DNA of 7,145 nt from Alphaproteobacteria bacterium (GTDB lineage Bacteria > Pseudomonadota > Alphaproteobacteria > Rickettsiales > JAFLCR01): the NCBI GenBank assembly GCA_017302755.1, contig JAFLCR010000121.1:1-7145 (forward strand), in the 5' to 3' direction. Below, piece after piece: positions 1-6,135 of this stretch. Below the pieces are notes generated by a model. The model made no database searches. It was not told the DNA's origin and was given only the letters and a program-made list of their open reading frames with translations. The position numbers and the translations under genes were made by a program. Each line of letters starts with the position of its first letter. Position 1 is the stretch's first letter.

Positions 1-312
1 GGTGCCGATCTCAAGATCGCCCACCTGCGCGAACACCGCCCAACACGCGTCGCTTCCCATACGCTGCGGCTCGTTCACCGCCGCCGAGCGCAAGCCTTTG
101 CCCGGCGCAAGAAAGGAAATCGCTTCGAGAATATTCGTCTTCCCCGCCCCGTTCGGCCCCACGAGCACGACGGGCGAGGAAGTGGTTTCCAGATCCAGCG
201 TTTCGTAATTGCGGAACTGCGCGAGCTTCAGCCTTCCGACCGCGCATATGCCAGGGGCGGAAGCTTGCGCTTCCGCCCCTGCTCTTGACCCCTCTGCAAC
301 CAGAGAATCCAT
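1..312 (-). CDS. recF: RecF, DNA replication/repair ATPase (5' part only, runs off the left edge)
   Basis: RecF is an SMC-like ATPase that loads RecA at single-strand gaps and protects stalled forks. The first 104 codons are visible and no stop occurs before the window edge. The N-terminal beta strand VGRLKLAQFRNYETLDLE lies at residues 25-42, followed by Walker A GPNGAGKTN at 52-60 and the conserved FLAPGKGLRS at 67-76. The chosen start is ATG at 312-310, which shares its A with the dnaN stop (TAATG) and so suggests translational coupling. RecF normally begins only a few residues before the xRLxLxxFRNY strand. Here about 20 extra residues precede it, and they are largely encoded by a perfect palindrome (252-281). 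Another ATG at 247-245 lies in a different frame and cannot start RecF. Identity is secure; whether the extension is translated as the true N-terminus is inference. Confidence 0.9.
   Translation of the reverse strand, partial: MDSLVAEGSRAGAEAQASAPGICAVGRLKLAQFRNYETLDLETTSSPVVLVGPNGAGKTNILEAISFLAPGKGLRSAAVNEPQRMGSDACWAVFAQVGDLEIGT
252..281. repeat. 13-bp perfect palindrome inside the recF 5' coding region
   Basis: Arms CAGGGGCGGAAGC (252-264) and GCTTCCGCCCCTG (269-281) are exactly complementary around the loop TTGC. On the recF-sense strand no T-tract follows, so this is not a standard rho-independent terminator. It lies in frame within recF, about 30 nt after the dnaN stop, and encodes roughly AGAEAQASAPG. 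It may be an inserted palindromic repeat, or a hairpin that modulates dnaN-recF expression. Confidence 0.75.
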
Positions 313-1472
313 TAAATGCGCATCGGCATGACGACGTAGAGCGCGCCCACTTCGGCGGGGTCGCGCACCAGCGCGGGCGAGGAGGCGTCGGCGAGCTGGA
401 ACTGCACCGAATCGCCGTCGATCTGCGCCATCACGTCAAGCAAGTAGCGCGAGTTGAAGCCGATATCCACGCTGTCCGCGCTGTAGGTGATCTCGAGCGA
501 TTCGGTCGCCGTGCCCTGTTCGGGGCTGCTGGCCGAAAGGTTCAGGTTGCCCTGCTCGAACACCAGGCGGATGGCGCGCGTTTTCTCGGAAGTGATCGTG
601 GCCACGCGATCGATCGCCTCGGCGAATTTCGCGGTTTCGATTTCGGCGAGCTTGTCGTTGCCCTGCGGAATCACGCGCTCGTAATCGGGGAAGGTGCCGT
701 CTATGAGCTTGGTCACCAGCGAGGCGTTGCCCGCGAGGAAGCGCATCTTGGTCTTGGAAACCGACACCTGCACTTCGCCGCCCGCTTCCTCGATCAGCTT
801 GCGCAGCTCGCCAACCGCCTTGCGCGGCAGAATCACGCCCGGCATGCCCGCAGCGCCGGCAGGAAGCCCCACCTCGATGCGCGCCAGGCGGTGCCCGTCG
901 GTCGCCACCGCGCGCAGCACGGGCGCATCTTCGGAACCCGCCGCATGGATGTAGATGCCGTTCAGGTAATAGCGCGTTTCTTCGGTGGAAATCGCGAAGC
1001 GGCACTTGTCGAGCAGCGCCACCGCCTCCGCCGCGGCAAGGGTGAATTCATGGCTGAATTCGCCCTTCTCCAGCTGCGGGAAATCCTCCGCCGGCAGGCA
1101 GGAGAGCGAGAAGCGCGACTTGCCCGCCTTGATGGTGAGCAACCCCTTCTCCGGTTCCGTGGTAAGTTCGATTTCAGAGCCTTCAGGCAGCTTGCGTACG
1201 ATATCGTAGAACGTATGCGCGGGCGCCGTGGTGACGCCGGAATTCTGCGTATCGGCCGCGACCGTCTCCACCACCGCGATGTCCATGTCGGTGGCCGTGA
1301 GGCGCAGCTGCCCGCCGCCCGCTTCAAGCTTCACGTTGCCGAGCACGGGAATGGTGTTGCGGCGTTCCACCACGCTCTGCACATGCGCGAGCGCCTTGAG
1401 CAGCTGGCCGCGCTCAATTTTCACTCCGAACGCCGCCGCGTAATTTTGCGATGCTTGTGCCGATGCCGTCAT
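312..1472 (-). CDS. dnaN: DNA polymerase III beta subunit (sliding clamp)
   Basis: The beta clamp is a ring-shaped homodimer that tethers Pol III to DNA and serves as a docking hub for many replication and repair proteins. The 386-residue product has the typical N-terminal helix region LLKALAHVQSVVERRNTIPVL (about 24-44), the central segment with YYLNGIYIH and ATDGHRLA, and the conserved C-terminus YVVMPMRI. All three clamp domains are present and the frame is unbroken. The start ATG at 1472-1470 is supported by GAGGG (1481-1485) eight bases upstream. The family usually begins near VKIERGQLL, so about 16 N-terminal residues are extra. A GTG at codon 17 is an alternative start but lacks a properly spaced ribosome site. 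A 36-nt AT-rich gap separates it from dnaA, consistent with one operon. The stop overlaps the recF ATG. Confidence 0.97.
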   Translation of the reverse strand: MTASAQASQNYAAAFGVKIERGQLLKALAHVQSVVERRNTIPVLGNVKLEAGGGQLRLTATDMDIAVVETVAADTQNSGVTTAPAHTFYDIVRKLPEGSEIELTTEPEKGLLTIKAGKSRFSLSCLPAEDFPQLEKGEFSHEFTLAAAEAVALLDKCRFAISTEETRYYLNGIYIHAAGSEDAPVLRAVATDGHRLARIEVGLPAGAAGMPGVILPRKAVGELRKLIEEAGGEVQVSVSKTKMRFLAGNASLVTKLIDGTFPDYERVIPQGNDKLAEIETAKFAEAIDRVATITSEKTRAIRLVFEQGNLNLSASSPEQGTATESLEITYSADSVDIGFNSRYLLDVMAQIDGDSVQFQLADASSPALVRDPAEVGALYVVMPMRI

Positions 1473-1508
1473 GACGTGATCCCTCTTATTAAAATTATTA
1501 TGACTATC

Positions 1509-2948
1509 TTAACCTGCAATCATCTTGGAAAGCAACTCCACATCTTCGCGGAACTCAGCATCGCTCAGGCAGAGCTCCTCGACCTTCTTCACCGCGTGCA
1601 TGACGGTGGTGTGATCCTTGCCTCCGAATTTCCTGCCGATCTCGGGCAGGCTCTTGGTGGTGAACTTTTTGGAAAGATACATCGCCACCTGACGCGGCCG
1701 CGCCACGGTGCGCGAGCGGCGCGCCGAATGCATGTCCGAGACTTTCAGATTGTAATGCTCCGCGACTTTCTTCTGGATGTCCTCGACCGTCACCTTACGC
1801 TCGTTGGAACGCAGCAGATCGCGCAGAAATTCCTGCGTGGTTTCAATGGTGACTTCACGCCCGACAAGGCTCGCATGCGCCAGCACGCGATTGAGCGCGC
1901 CTTCCAATTCGCGCACATTCGAGGTGATCTTATGCGCCAGGAATTCGAGCACTTTCTGCGGCACGTCGGGATTGGCGCCATTGTTCTGCATCTGCTCGAT
2001 CTTCGACTGCAGGATGCCGAGCCGGAGCTCATAGGTCGTGGCGTGCACATCCGCCACCAGCCCCCAGCCGAGGCGCGACTTCACGCGCTCCTCGATGCCC
2101 TCGAGATCGGAAGGCGAACGGTCGCCGGAAATCACCAGCTGGCTTTTCTGGTCTACGAGCGCATTAAACGTGTGGAAAAATTCCTCCTGCGTCGAATCCT
2201 TGCCCGCGATGAACTGCACGTCGTCGATCATCAGCACGTCAACGGAGCGGAACTGCTCCTTGAACGCCATCGTATCCTTCATCCTGAGCGCGCGGATGAA
2301 CTGGTACATGAACTTCTCCGCCGAAAGGTAAATCACCTTCCGCGCGGGATTGGTCGTGCGGATGTGATGCGCGATGGCGTGCATCAAATGCGTCTTGCCC
2401 AGCCCCACCCCGCCATAGATGAACAGCGGGTTGCACCCCGGCGACACCACCGGCGATTCCGCCACGCGCCGCGCCGCCGCATAGGCCAGCTCGTTCGGCT
2501 TGCCGACCACGAACGTATCAAAGGTAAAACGCGGATCGAGTGACGCGGAAAGCTGCTCGAGCACATCCGGCGCCGCCGTCACGATGGGCGCGGCCTTCGC
2601 CTCGAATACGGATTCCGTCACCAGCCCCGAAGCCTGCTCCTGCTGCCCGGCAAGCGTCACGAGCTGCGGCTGCGCCGTGGGCTTCACAAACACGTCCACG
2701 GACTGCACGCTCGGCTCTTCGAGGTTCCAGTAGCGCTTCAGCGCATCGATGTAATGCGTCACCACCCATTCGCGCATGAAGCGCGTCGGCGCGGTAATCA
2801 TCACCTGTCCGCCGCGCAGGCTTGAAACCGTGAGCGGTTTGAGCCAACTGCGAAACGCCGCGTCGCCGAACTCGGCGCGCAGATGCGCCTTCACGCGGTC
2901 CCATACCGTTTCAAGGCTTTCCGCCTTGACCTGCGCCGACGCCGTCAT
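1509..2948 (-). CDS. dnaA: Chromosomal replication initiator protein DnaA
   Basis: DnaA is the AAA+ initiator that binds 9-mer boxes at the origin and melts the DNA. The 479-residue product has all domains. The N-terminal domain I is WDRVKAHLRAEFGDAAFRSWLKPL (about 16-39). A variable linker runs to about residue 135. AAA+ Walker A is GGVGLGKTH (179-187) and Walker B is VLMIDDVQF (238-246). A sensor-2-type region SNVRELEGALNR lies at 343-354. The C-terminal helix-turn-helix carries the DnaA signature RPRQVAMYL (417-425) and FGGKDHTTVMHA (441-452). No residue expected for function looks missing. The ATG overlaps the stop of a small upstream ORF as ATGA, and AAGGG sits about eight bases upstream. 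dnaN and recF follow. Its target may be the box at 4292-4300. Confidence 0.98.
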   Translation of the reverse strand: MTASAQVKAESLETVWDRVKAHLRAEFGDAAFRSWLKPLTVSSLRGGQVMITAPTRFMREWVVTHYIDALKRYWNLEEPSVQSVDVFVKPTAQPQLVTLAGQQEQASGLVTESVFEAKAAPIVTAAPDVLEQLSASLDPRFTFDTFVVGKPNELAYAAARRVAESPVVSPGCNPLFIYGGVGLGKTHLMHAIAHHIRTTNPARKVIYLSAEKFMYQFIRALRMKDTMAFKEQFRSVDVLMIDDVQFIAGKDSTQEEFFHTFNALVDQKSQLVISGDRSPSDLEGIEERVKSRLGWGLVADVHATTYELRLGILQSKIEQMQNNGANPDVPQKVLEFLAHKITSNVRELEGALNRVLAHASLVGREVTIETTQEFLRDLLRSNERKVTVEDIQKKVAEHYNLKVSDMHSARRSRTVARPRQVAMYLSKKFTTKSLPEIGRKFGGKDHTTVMHAVKKVEELCLSDAEFREDVELLSKMIAG

Positions 2949-3157
2949 GAGCGCGGCCCTTGTTCGTCATCGCGCGGAAAATGGCGAACAAAACCATCCA
3001 GAGAGACATCATGGCGCACCGCGCCGCCCTCCACCGCCACCTGCGGCGCCTGCGCGCCGAACGCGATCCACGCCAGCATGTTGCGCGAGGCTTCCCCGGC
3101 TTCGGCGATGCCCCAGGGCATCACGGTTTTTTTCTTTCTTGTTCTTCCGTACTGCAT
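2945..3157 (-). CDS. Small unrecognised protein overlapping the dnaA start (70 aa)
   Basis: I do not recognise this product. The ORF starts MQYGRTRKKKTVMPWG, has a basic N-terminus, then an Ala/Gly-rich middle including NMLAWIAFGAQAPQVAVEGG, and ends in a charged tail DDEQGPRS. Support for it being real: AGGG five bases before the ATG at 3157-3155; strongly GC-rich third codon positions over about 40 codons from the internal MPWG, as in the neighbouring genes; and an ATGA overlap with the dnaA start that suggests translational coupling. A start at the internal MPWG is possible. The codons after the N-terminus contain an A-rich run on the sense strand (A7 near 3127-3133). It could alternatively be a leader ORF, or a chance frame in the dnaA upstream region. 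No function is proposed. Confidence 0.5.
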   Translation of the reverse strand: MQYGRTRKKKTVMPWGIAEAGEASRNMLAWIAFGAQAPQVAVEGGAVRHDVSLDGFVRHFPRDDEQGPRS

Positions 3158-3221
3158 CGATCCCTGTTCCTTATTACTGTAGTTGATGTCGCGGAGCTGA
3201 TGTGAAGAAAAAAAATATTCC

Positions 3222-3749
3222 CTAAGTCTGCCTCCACGGAATGCCTTCGGCTTTCCAGCCGGCGGTGCCGCCGCGCTGTTCAAATTCATTCATCGGCCCT
3301 TCGAACCCGTCGAGCACATTGAAACAGATGGCATACCCCGCCGCCGTTGCCGCGCGCGCCGCATCCAGAGAGCGCCCGCCGGTACGGCAGAGGAAGACGA
3401 GCGGCGCGTTCTTGCTCGGCGCCACCTCGGCGAGATGCGCCATGAACTGCGGATTCACTTCATACGTCGGAAAGCTGCGCCAGGAGATGGTCACCAGATC
3501 CTTCTTCAGCTCGCGCAGATCGGGCACGCCGGTGAACGCCCATTCCGGCGGCGTGCGCACATCGATCAACACCGCGTCGGGCGTTTCCTTGAGCAGCGTC
3601 CACGCTTCGGACGCCGTAACATCGCCCGCATAGCCCGCATCGTTGCCCACCCGGTCGCGCGCCACGTCGCGCACGGCGTCGAGGGCGGAAACGGCAGAAG
3701 CGGCGGCGGCAAGGCTCATATTCAAGACGCAGCAAAGGGTTCGCGCCAT
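3222..3749 (-). CDS. Rhodanese-like domain protein
   Basis: This is a single-domain rhodanese-fold protein. Such proteins carry sulfur as a cysteine persulfide. The 175-residue frame has DVTASEAWTLLKETPDAVLIDVR (about 43-65), the active-site loop CRTGGRS with catalytic Cys121, and the C-terminal block GFEG...GGTAGWKAEGIPWRQ shared by a common alphaproteobacterial subgroup. The sulfur donor and acceptor cannot be told from sequence. The start is uncertain: the ATG at 3749-3747 gives a hydrophobic Ala-rich N-terminus that faintly resembles a signal peptide, while the ATG at 3719-3717 (MSLAAAAS) gives a 165-residue protein. Neither has a clear ribosome site. It lies 36 nt downstream of rpsT on the same strand, so co-transcription is plausible. 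A T8 run follows the stop on the sense strand but without a hairpin. Confidence 0.9.
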   Translation of the reverse strand: MARTLCCVLNMSLAAAASAVSALDAVRDVARDRVGNDAGYAGDVTASEAWTLLKETPDAVLIDVRTPPEWAFTGVPDLRELKKDLVTISWRSFPTYEVNPQFMAHLAEVAPSKNAPLVFLCRTGGRSLDAARAATAAGYAICFNVLDGFEGPMNEFEQRGGTAGWKAEGIPWRQT

Positions 3750-3785
3750 TCCGGCACGGGAAATAACGGATAATCGAAAAAGGAA

Positions 3786-4020
3786 TTAGGCGGAGAGCTG
3801 CTTCACCTTGGCAGCGAGACGGCTGATCTTGCGCGAGGCGGTGCCCAGCTTCACGATGCCCTTGCTCACGCCGCGCAGCAGTTCGGACTGCGCATCGCGC
3901 AGCGCCGTGATGGCGGCATCCTTCTTGCCGGCTTCAATCGCCGTTTCGGCGGGAACGGTTGATCTCCGTGCGTTTTTCCGTCTGCCGGATGCGCTTTTCA
4001 GCGGAAGCGTGATTCGCCAT
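3786..4020 (-). pseudogene. rpsT: 30S ribosomal protein bS20, frameshifted with an internal deletion of about 32 nt
   Basis: bS20 binds 16S rRNA early in 30S assembly. From ATG 4020-4018 the sequence reads MANHASAEKRIRQTEKRTEINRSRR, a good bS20 N-terminus, then stops at codon 29. In the next frame it resumes as ETAIEAGKKDAAITALRDAQ and continues to GTASRKISRLAAKVKQLSA and a TAA at 3788-3786, a full bS20 C-terminus. The two halves span 235 nt, whereas the family is usually about 264-267 nt. The missing part matches the basic RSRVRTxxxKV segment, so about 32 nt are absent around 3945-3960. GAGGA (4030-4034) sits nine bases before the ATG, a good ribosome site. Both ends are intact, so this is either a recent lesion or an assembly error. 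As written it cannot make full-length bS20. Confidence 0.85.
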
Positions 4021-4149
4021 TGCGAAATGTCCTCGTGGTTATTCGTTTGCGTTCAAGCGCCACGCGGGCTGCGCGCCTCAATGGCGCTAGTCCTCGCTCC
4101 GCTCGTCCATGACCGCCAACCTAAGGAGGAGGTCAGTTAAAGAGGCGGA

Positions 4150-4178
4150 AACCTAACGGCTCCTTGATGCTCCGTCAA
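4150..4178 (-). promoter_or_regulatory. Possible promoter for rpsT
   Basis: On the minus strand TTGACG (4178-4173) is followed after 17 bases by TAGGTT (4155-4150). The -35 box is good and the -10 box weak. It would give an rpsT leader of about 120 nt. A short inverted repeat CTTGA/TCAAG (4163-4167, 4175-4179) overlaps the -35 element. This is pattern matching only. Confidence 0.3.
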
Positions 4179-4200
4179 GCGTCCGATGGCTTATCACTCC

Positions 4201-4380
4201 GATTTTTAAGTAAAGAAAACCCGATCTCCAACCACGGTCATTCCGTCGTCGAAACTGTTAATTTTCCTAACTTTTTTTGAAGCAACATGCCTGTGGATAA
4301 ATCCATAGCACAGTTTTTTGCCGCCGCAATACCCCGTTTTTCGGTTTTTTATTTTTTTGTGACAATTCAGAAAGATGAAT
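4201..4380. other. AT-rich intergenic core with a DnaA box: candidate replication origin
   Basis: The 431-bp gap between rpsT and mutM (4021-4451) has no convincing gene. Its middle, 4201-4380, is about 37% GC by hand count, far below the flanking genes, and has long T runs (4272-4278, 4354-4360). It contains one perfect DnaA box, TTATCCACA on the minus strand. Genes to the left are transcribed leftward and ubiE/ubiB rightward, as expected on either side of an origin (mutM is the exception). Only one perfect box is visible, and several alphaproteobacteria have their origin away from dnaA, so this is a candidate only. The T runs could also include a terminator, but I see only a 3-bp stem (CCG-TTTTT-CGG). 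Confidence 0.45.
4292..4300 (-). promoter_or_regulatory. DnaA box (perfect 9-mer)
   Basis: TGTGGATAA on the plus strand is the exact complement of the consensus TTATCCACA. It is part of an inverted repeat TGGAT-AA-ATCCA (4294-4305), so a degenerate second box (6 of 9 matches) faces it. No other close match is seen in the gap. Confidence 0.7.
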
Positions 4381-4451
4381 CCCATTTCTGGGCATTTCGG
4401 CCGCATCTATCTACCAGTAGCGTGCCAACGTTTTGAGCACACCACCCATAG

Positions 4452-5267
4452 TTAACGCTGACAGGTTTCACAGTAATAAGTTGCCCGCCCGCCCATGACC
4501 GCGTGACGCAAGGCTTCGCCGCAGTGCACACAGGCTTCGCCTTCGCGGTCATAAACCTTGAATTCATGCTGAAACCACCCTTTTTCGCCGCCGGAACGCA
4601 CATAATCGCGCAAGGTCGAGCCTCCAGAGGCTATCGCAGCCCTGAGTACCGCCTGAATGGCCTCTAACAGCGCCGTTGCTTCCTTCTTGGTGAGGCTTCC
4701 CGCCTCTCTTGAGGGGGAAATGCGCGCTAAAAACAGCGCTTCAGAGGCATAAATATTGCCCACCCCCGCCACCAGCCGCTGATCCATGATCACGGTTTTG
4801 ATCGGCCCACGCCGCTTTTCAAGCGCCTTACTCAGATAAACCGCATCAAACCCGGATTCCAGCGGCTCCGGCCCTATGCCCGCCAGCAGCTTATGCACGC
4901 CTTGCTTCGGCAACAGATCGAGCATCCCGAACCGCCGCGGGTCGGTGAATACCAGCGCCCTGCCATCCCGAAACGAGAACACCACATGATCATGTTTCCC
5001 GAACGTTTTCGGCATCTGCTCATGCACCACCATCTTCCCCGACATGCCGAGATGGGCAAGCATCGCCTCCCTCTCGCCCTCAATCAGCAGGTATTTCGCC
5101 CGCCGCGCCACGCACCGCACCGCCTGCCCGCGCATCACCTGCGGCAGATGCTTCGGCATGGGAAAGCGCAGGTCATTGCGCCGCAACACCACTTCGTCGA
5201 TCACTGCGTGCCGCAACGCAACATCCAGCTCCGCGCGCAGGGTTTCGACTTCAGGCAATTCAGGCAT
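4452..5267 (-). CDS. mutM: Formamidopyrimidine-DNA glycosylase (Fpg/MutM)
   Basis: MutM excises 8-oxoguanine and formamidopyrimidines and cleaves the abasic site by beta/delta elimination. The 271-residue protein, a normal length, starts MPELPEVETL. After Met removal Pro2 is the Schiff-base nucleophile and Glu3 the catalytic acid. Other key residues are Lys58 (RRAKYL), Met74 in HLGMSG, Arg112 in DPRRFG, and Asn171 in the helix-two-turn-helix VAGVGNIYASEAL. The C-terminal zinc finger uses Cys246, Cys249, Cys266 and Cys269. The start at 5267-5265 is fixed by the invariant N-terminus, although the frame stays open further upstream. It is divergent from ubiE across 64 bp. No strong terminator hairpin is seen downstream. 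Confidence 0.98.
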   Translation of the reverse strand: MPELPEVETLRAELDVALRHAVIDEVVLRRNDLRFPMPKHLPQVMRGQAVRCVARRAKYLLIEGEREAMLAHLGMSGKMVVHEQMPKTFGKHDHVVFSFRDGRALVFTDPRRFGMLDLLPKQGVHKLLAGIGPEPLESGFDAVYLSKALEKRRGPIKTVIMDQRLVAGVGNIYASEALFLARISPSREAGSLTKKEATALLEAIQAVLRAAIASGGSTLRDYVRSGGEKGWFQHEFKVYDREGEACVHCGEALRHAVMGGRATYYCETCQR

Positions 5268-5331
5268 AAGGGACACGCAGTTTACATCATGCATGCCGCA
5301 GTCTATCCTGCGCCCCTCGAAAGATAAACCC
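5268..5331. promoter_or_regulatory. Divergent mutM/ubiE spacer
   Basis: This 64-bp gap must carry the 5' signals of both mutM (leftward) and ubiE (rightward). It is short and contains no clear -35/-10 pair in either direction. ubiE has only a weak purine stretch (GAAAG) upstream of its ATG. Its role is inferred from position. Confidence 0.35.
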
Positions 5332-6135
5332 ATGCCCCAAACCGATTTCGGCTTCACCCGCATCCCCGAGGAGGAGAAAACCTCCCGCGTCGGCGAGATC
5401 TTCCGCCGCGTCGCCCCGCGCTACGACCTGATGAACGACCTCATGAGCGCCGGCGCCCACCGCCTGTGGAAACGCCAGTTCGTCGCGAGCCTGAAGCCCC
5501 GTGCCGGCGAACGCTTCCTCGACCTCGCCGGCGGCACCGGCGACATCACGAAACTGATCCGCGCCACCCTCCAAAAACCCTCTCCCCTTGAGGGAGAGGG
5601 TAGGGTGAGGGGTCTAAACGAACCAACCGGCGCCGAAGGCGCGCCGCCCATCCTCCTCACCGACATCAACCCCGCCATGCTGCTCGCAGGCCGCGACCGG
5701 CTGATCGACGCCAACGACACCTCCGGCATCGCCTGGGCATGCGTGAACGCCGAATCGATCCCTTTCCCCGATATGTCCTTCGACGCCGTGACCATCGCCT
5801 TCGGCATCCGCAACGTTACCGATATTCCGAAAGCGCTTTCGGAGATCCGCCGCGTGCTGAAACCCGGTGGCCGTTTCTTCTGCCTTGAATTCAGCCGTGT
5901 CACGCAGCCCCTGCTCGCCAAAGCCTATGACAGCTATTCGATGAACATCATCCCCAAGATCGGCGAAGTCGTGGCGAAAGACCGCGCGAGCTACCAGTAC
6001 CTCGTTGAATCCATTCGCCGCTTCCCCGACCAGGAACGCTTCGCGCAGATGCTCCGCGACGCAGGCTTCGCAAACGTGGCCTATGAGAATCTCAGCTTCG
6101 GCGTCGTCGCCATTCACAAAGGCTGGCGCGTGTGA
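5332..6135 (+). CDS. ubiE: UbiE, demethylmenaquinone/2-methoxy-6-polyprenyl-benzoquinol C-methyltransferase
   Basis: UbiE is the SAM-dependent C-methyltransferase of ubiquinone (and menaquinone) synthesis. The 267-residue protein begins MPQTDFGFTRIPEEEK, followed by VGEIFRRVAPRYDLMNDLMS (20-39). SAM motif I is LDLAGGTGD (63-71). Downstream come DINPAMLLAGRDRL, the family signature FGIRNVTD (157-164), LKPGGRFFCLEFS (176-188) and the C-terminal GVVAIHKGWRV. Between motif I and the strand ILLTDIN, residues about 82-100 (KPSPLEGEGRVRG...) are extra compared with E. coli UbiE as I remember it, and they are encoded by a palindromic repeat at 5578-5612. All catalytic motifs remain in frame, so the protein is probably functional if this loop tolerates the insert. 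The frame is open upstream of 5332, but that part matches antisense mutM. ubiB follows with a 4-base overlap. Confidence 0.96.
   Translation: MPQTDFGFTRIPEEEKTSRVGEIFRRVAPRYDLMNDLMSAGAHRLWKRQFVASLKPRAGERFLDLAGGTGDITKLIRATLQKPSPLEGEGRVRGLNEPTGAEGAPPILLTDINPAMLLAGRDRLIDANDTSGIAWACVNAESIPFPDMSFDAVTIAFGIRNVTDIPKALSEIRRVLKPGGRFFCLEFSRVTQPLLAKAYDSYSMNIIPKIGEVVAKDRASYQYLVESIRRFPDQERFAQMLRDAGFANVAYENLSFGVVAIHKGWRV
5578..5612. repeat. Palindromic GC-rich repeat inserted in frame within ubiE
   Basis: CCCTCTCCC (5578-5586) and GGGAGAGGG (5592-5600) form a perfect 9-bp stem around CTTGA. A TAGGGTGAGGGG tail (5601-5612) follows. This stem-plus-tail pattern resembles an interspersed repeat that I recall from many proteobacterial genomes. 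It encodes PSPLEGEGRVRG within UbiE without shifting the frame. Exact borders of the insertion are unknown. Confidence 0.75.

Noticed and set aside
11..247. A 78-codon minus-strand frame at the left edge, and an apparent frameshift at the recF start
   Set aside because: The frame is one base off RecF. I first suspected an indel, but the true RecF frame is open back to the ATG at 312-310, so no frameshift is needed.
252..281. The dnaN-recF hairpin as a rho-independent terminator
   Set aside because: No T-tract follows on either strand, and it lies inside the recF frame.
285..2543. A 752-codon open frame on the plus strand
   Set aside because: It runs antisense to dnaN and dnaA, which are certain from motifs. 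Its His/Arg-rich composition is typical of a shadow frame in GC-rich genes.
2776..3205. Several overlapping plus-strand frames upstream of and across the dnaA start
   Set aside because: They are antisense to dnaA and to the better supported small minus-strand ORF, and their peptides are rich in Arg, Pro and His with no motif.
4077..4116. An inverted-repeat structure in the rpsT leader (TGGCG...CGCCA)
   Set aside because: The outer stem is short and the inside is built from a simple repeated CGCTCCGCTCG pattern. It is not enough to claim a riboswitch or an autoregulatory site.
4324..4360. A terminator in the T-rich stretch downstream of mutM
   Set aside because: Only a 3-bp stem (CCG/CGG) precedes the T run, and it lies on the plus strand, opposite to mutM transcription.
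4206..4406. A 66-codon minus-strand frame (Lys-rich) in the rpsT-mutM gap
   Set aside because: The sequence is AT-rich, shows no coding bias or clear ribosome site, and covers the DnaA box. It resembles no family I know.
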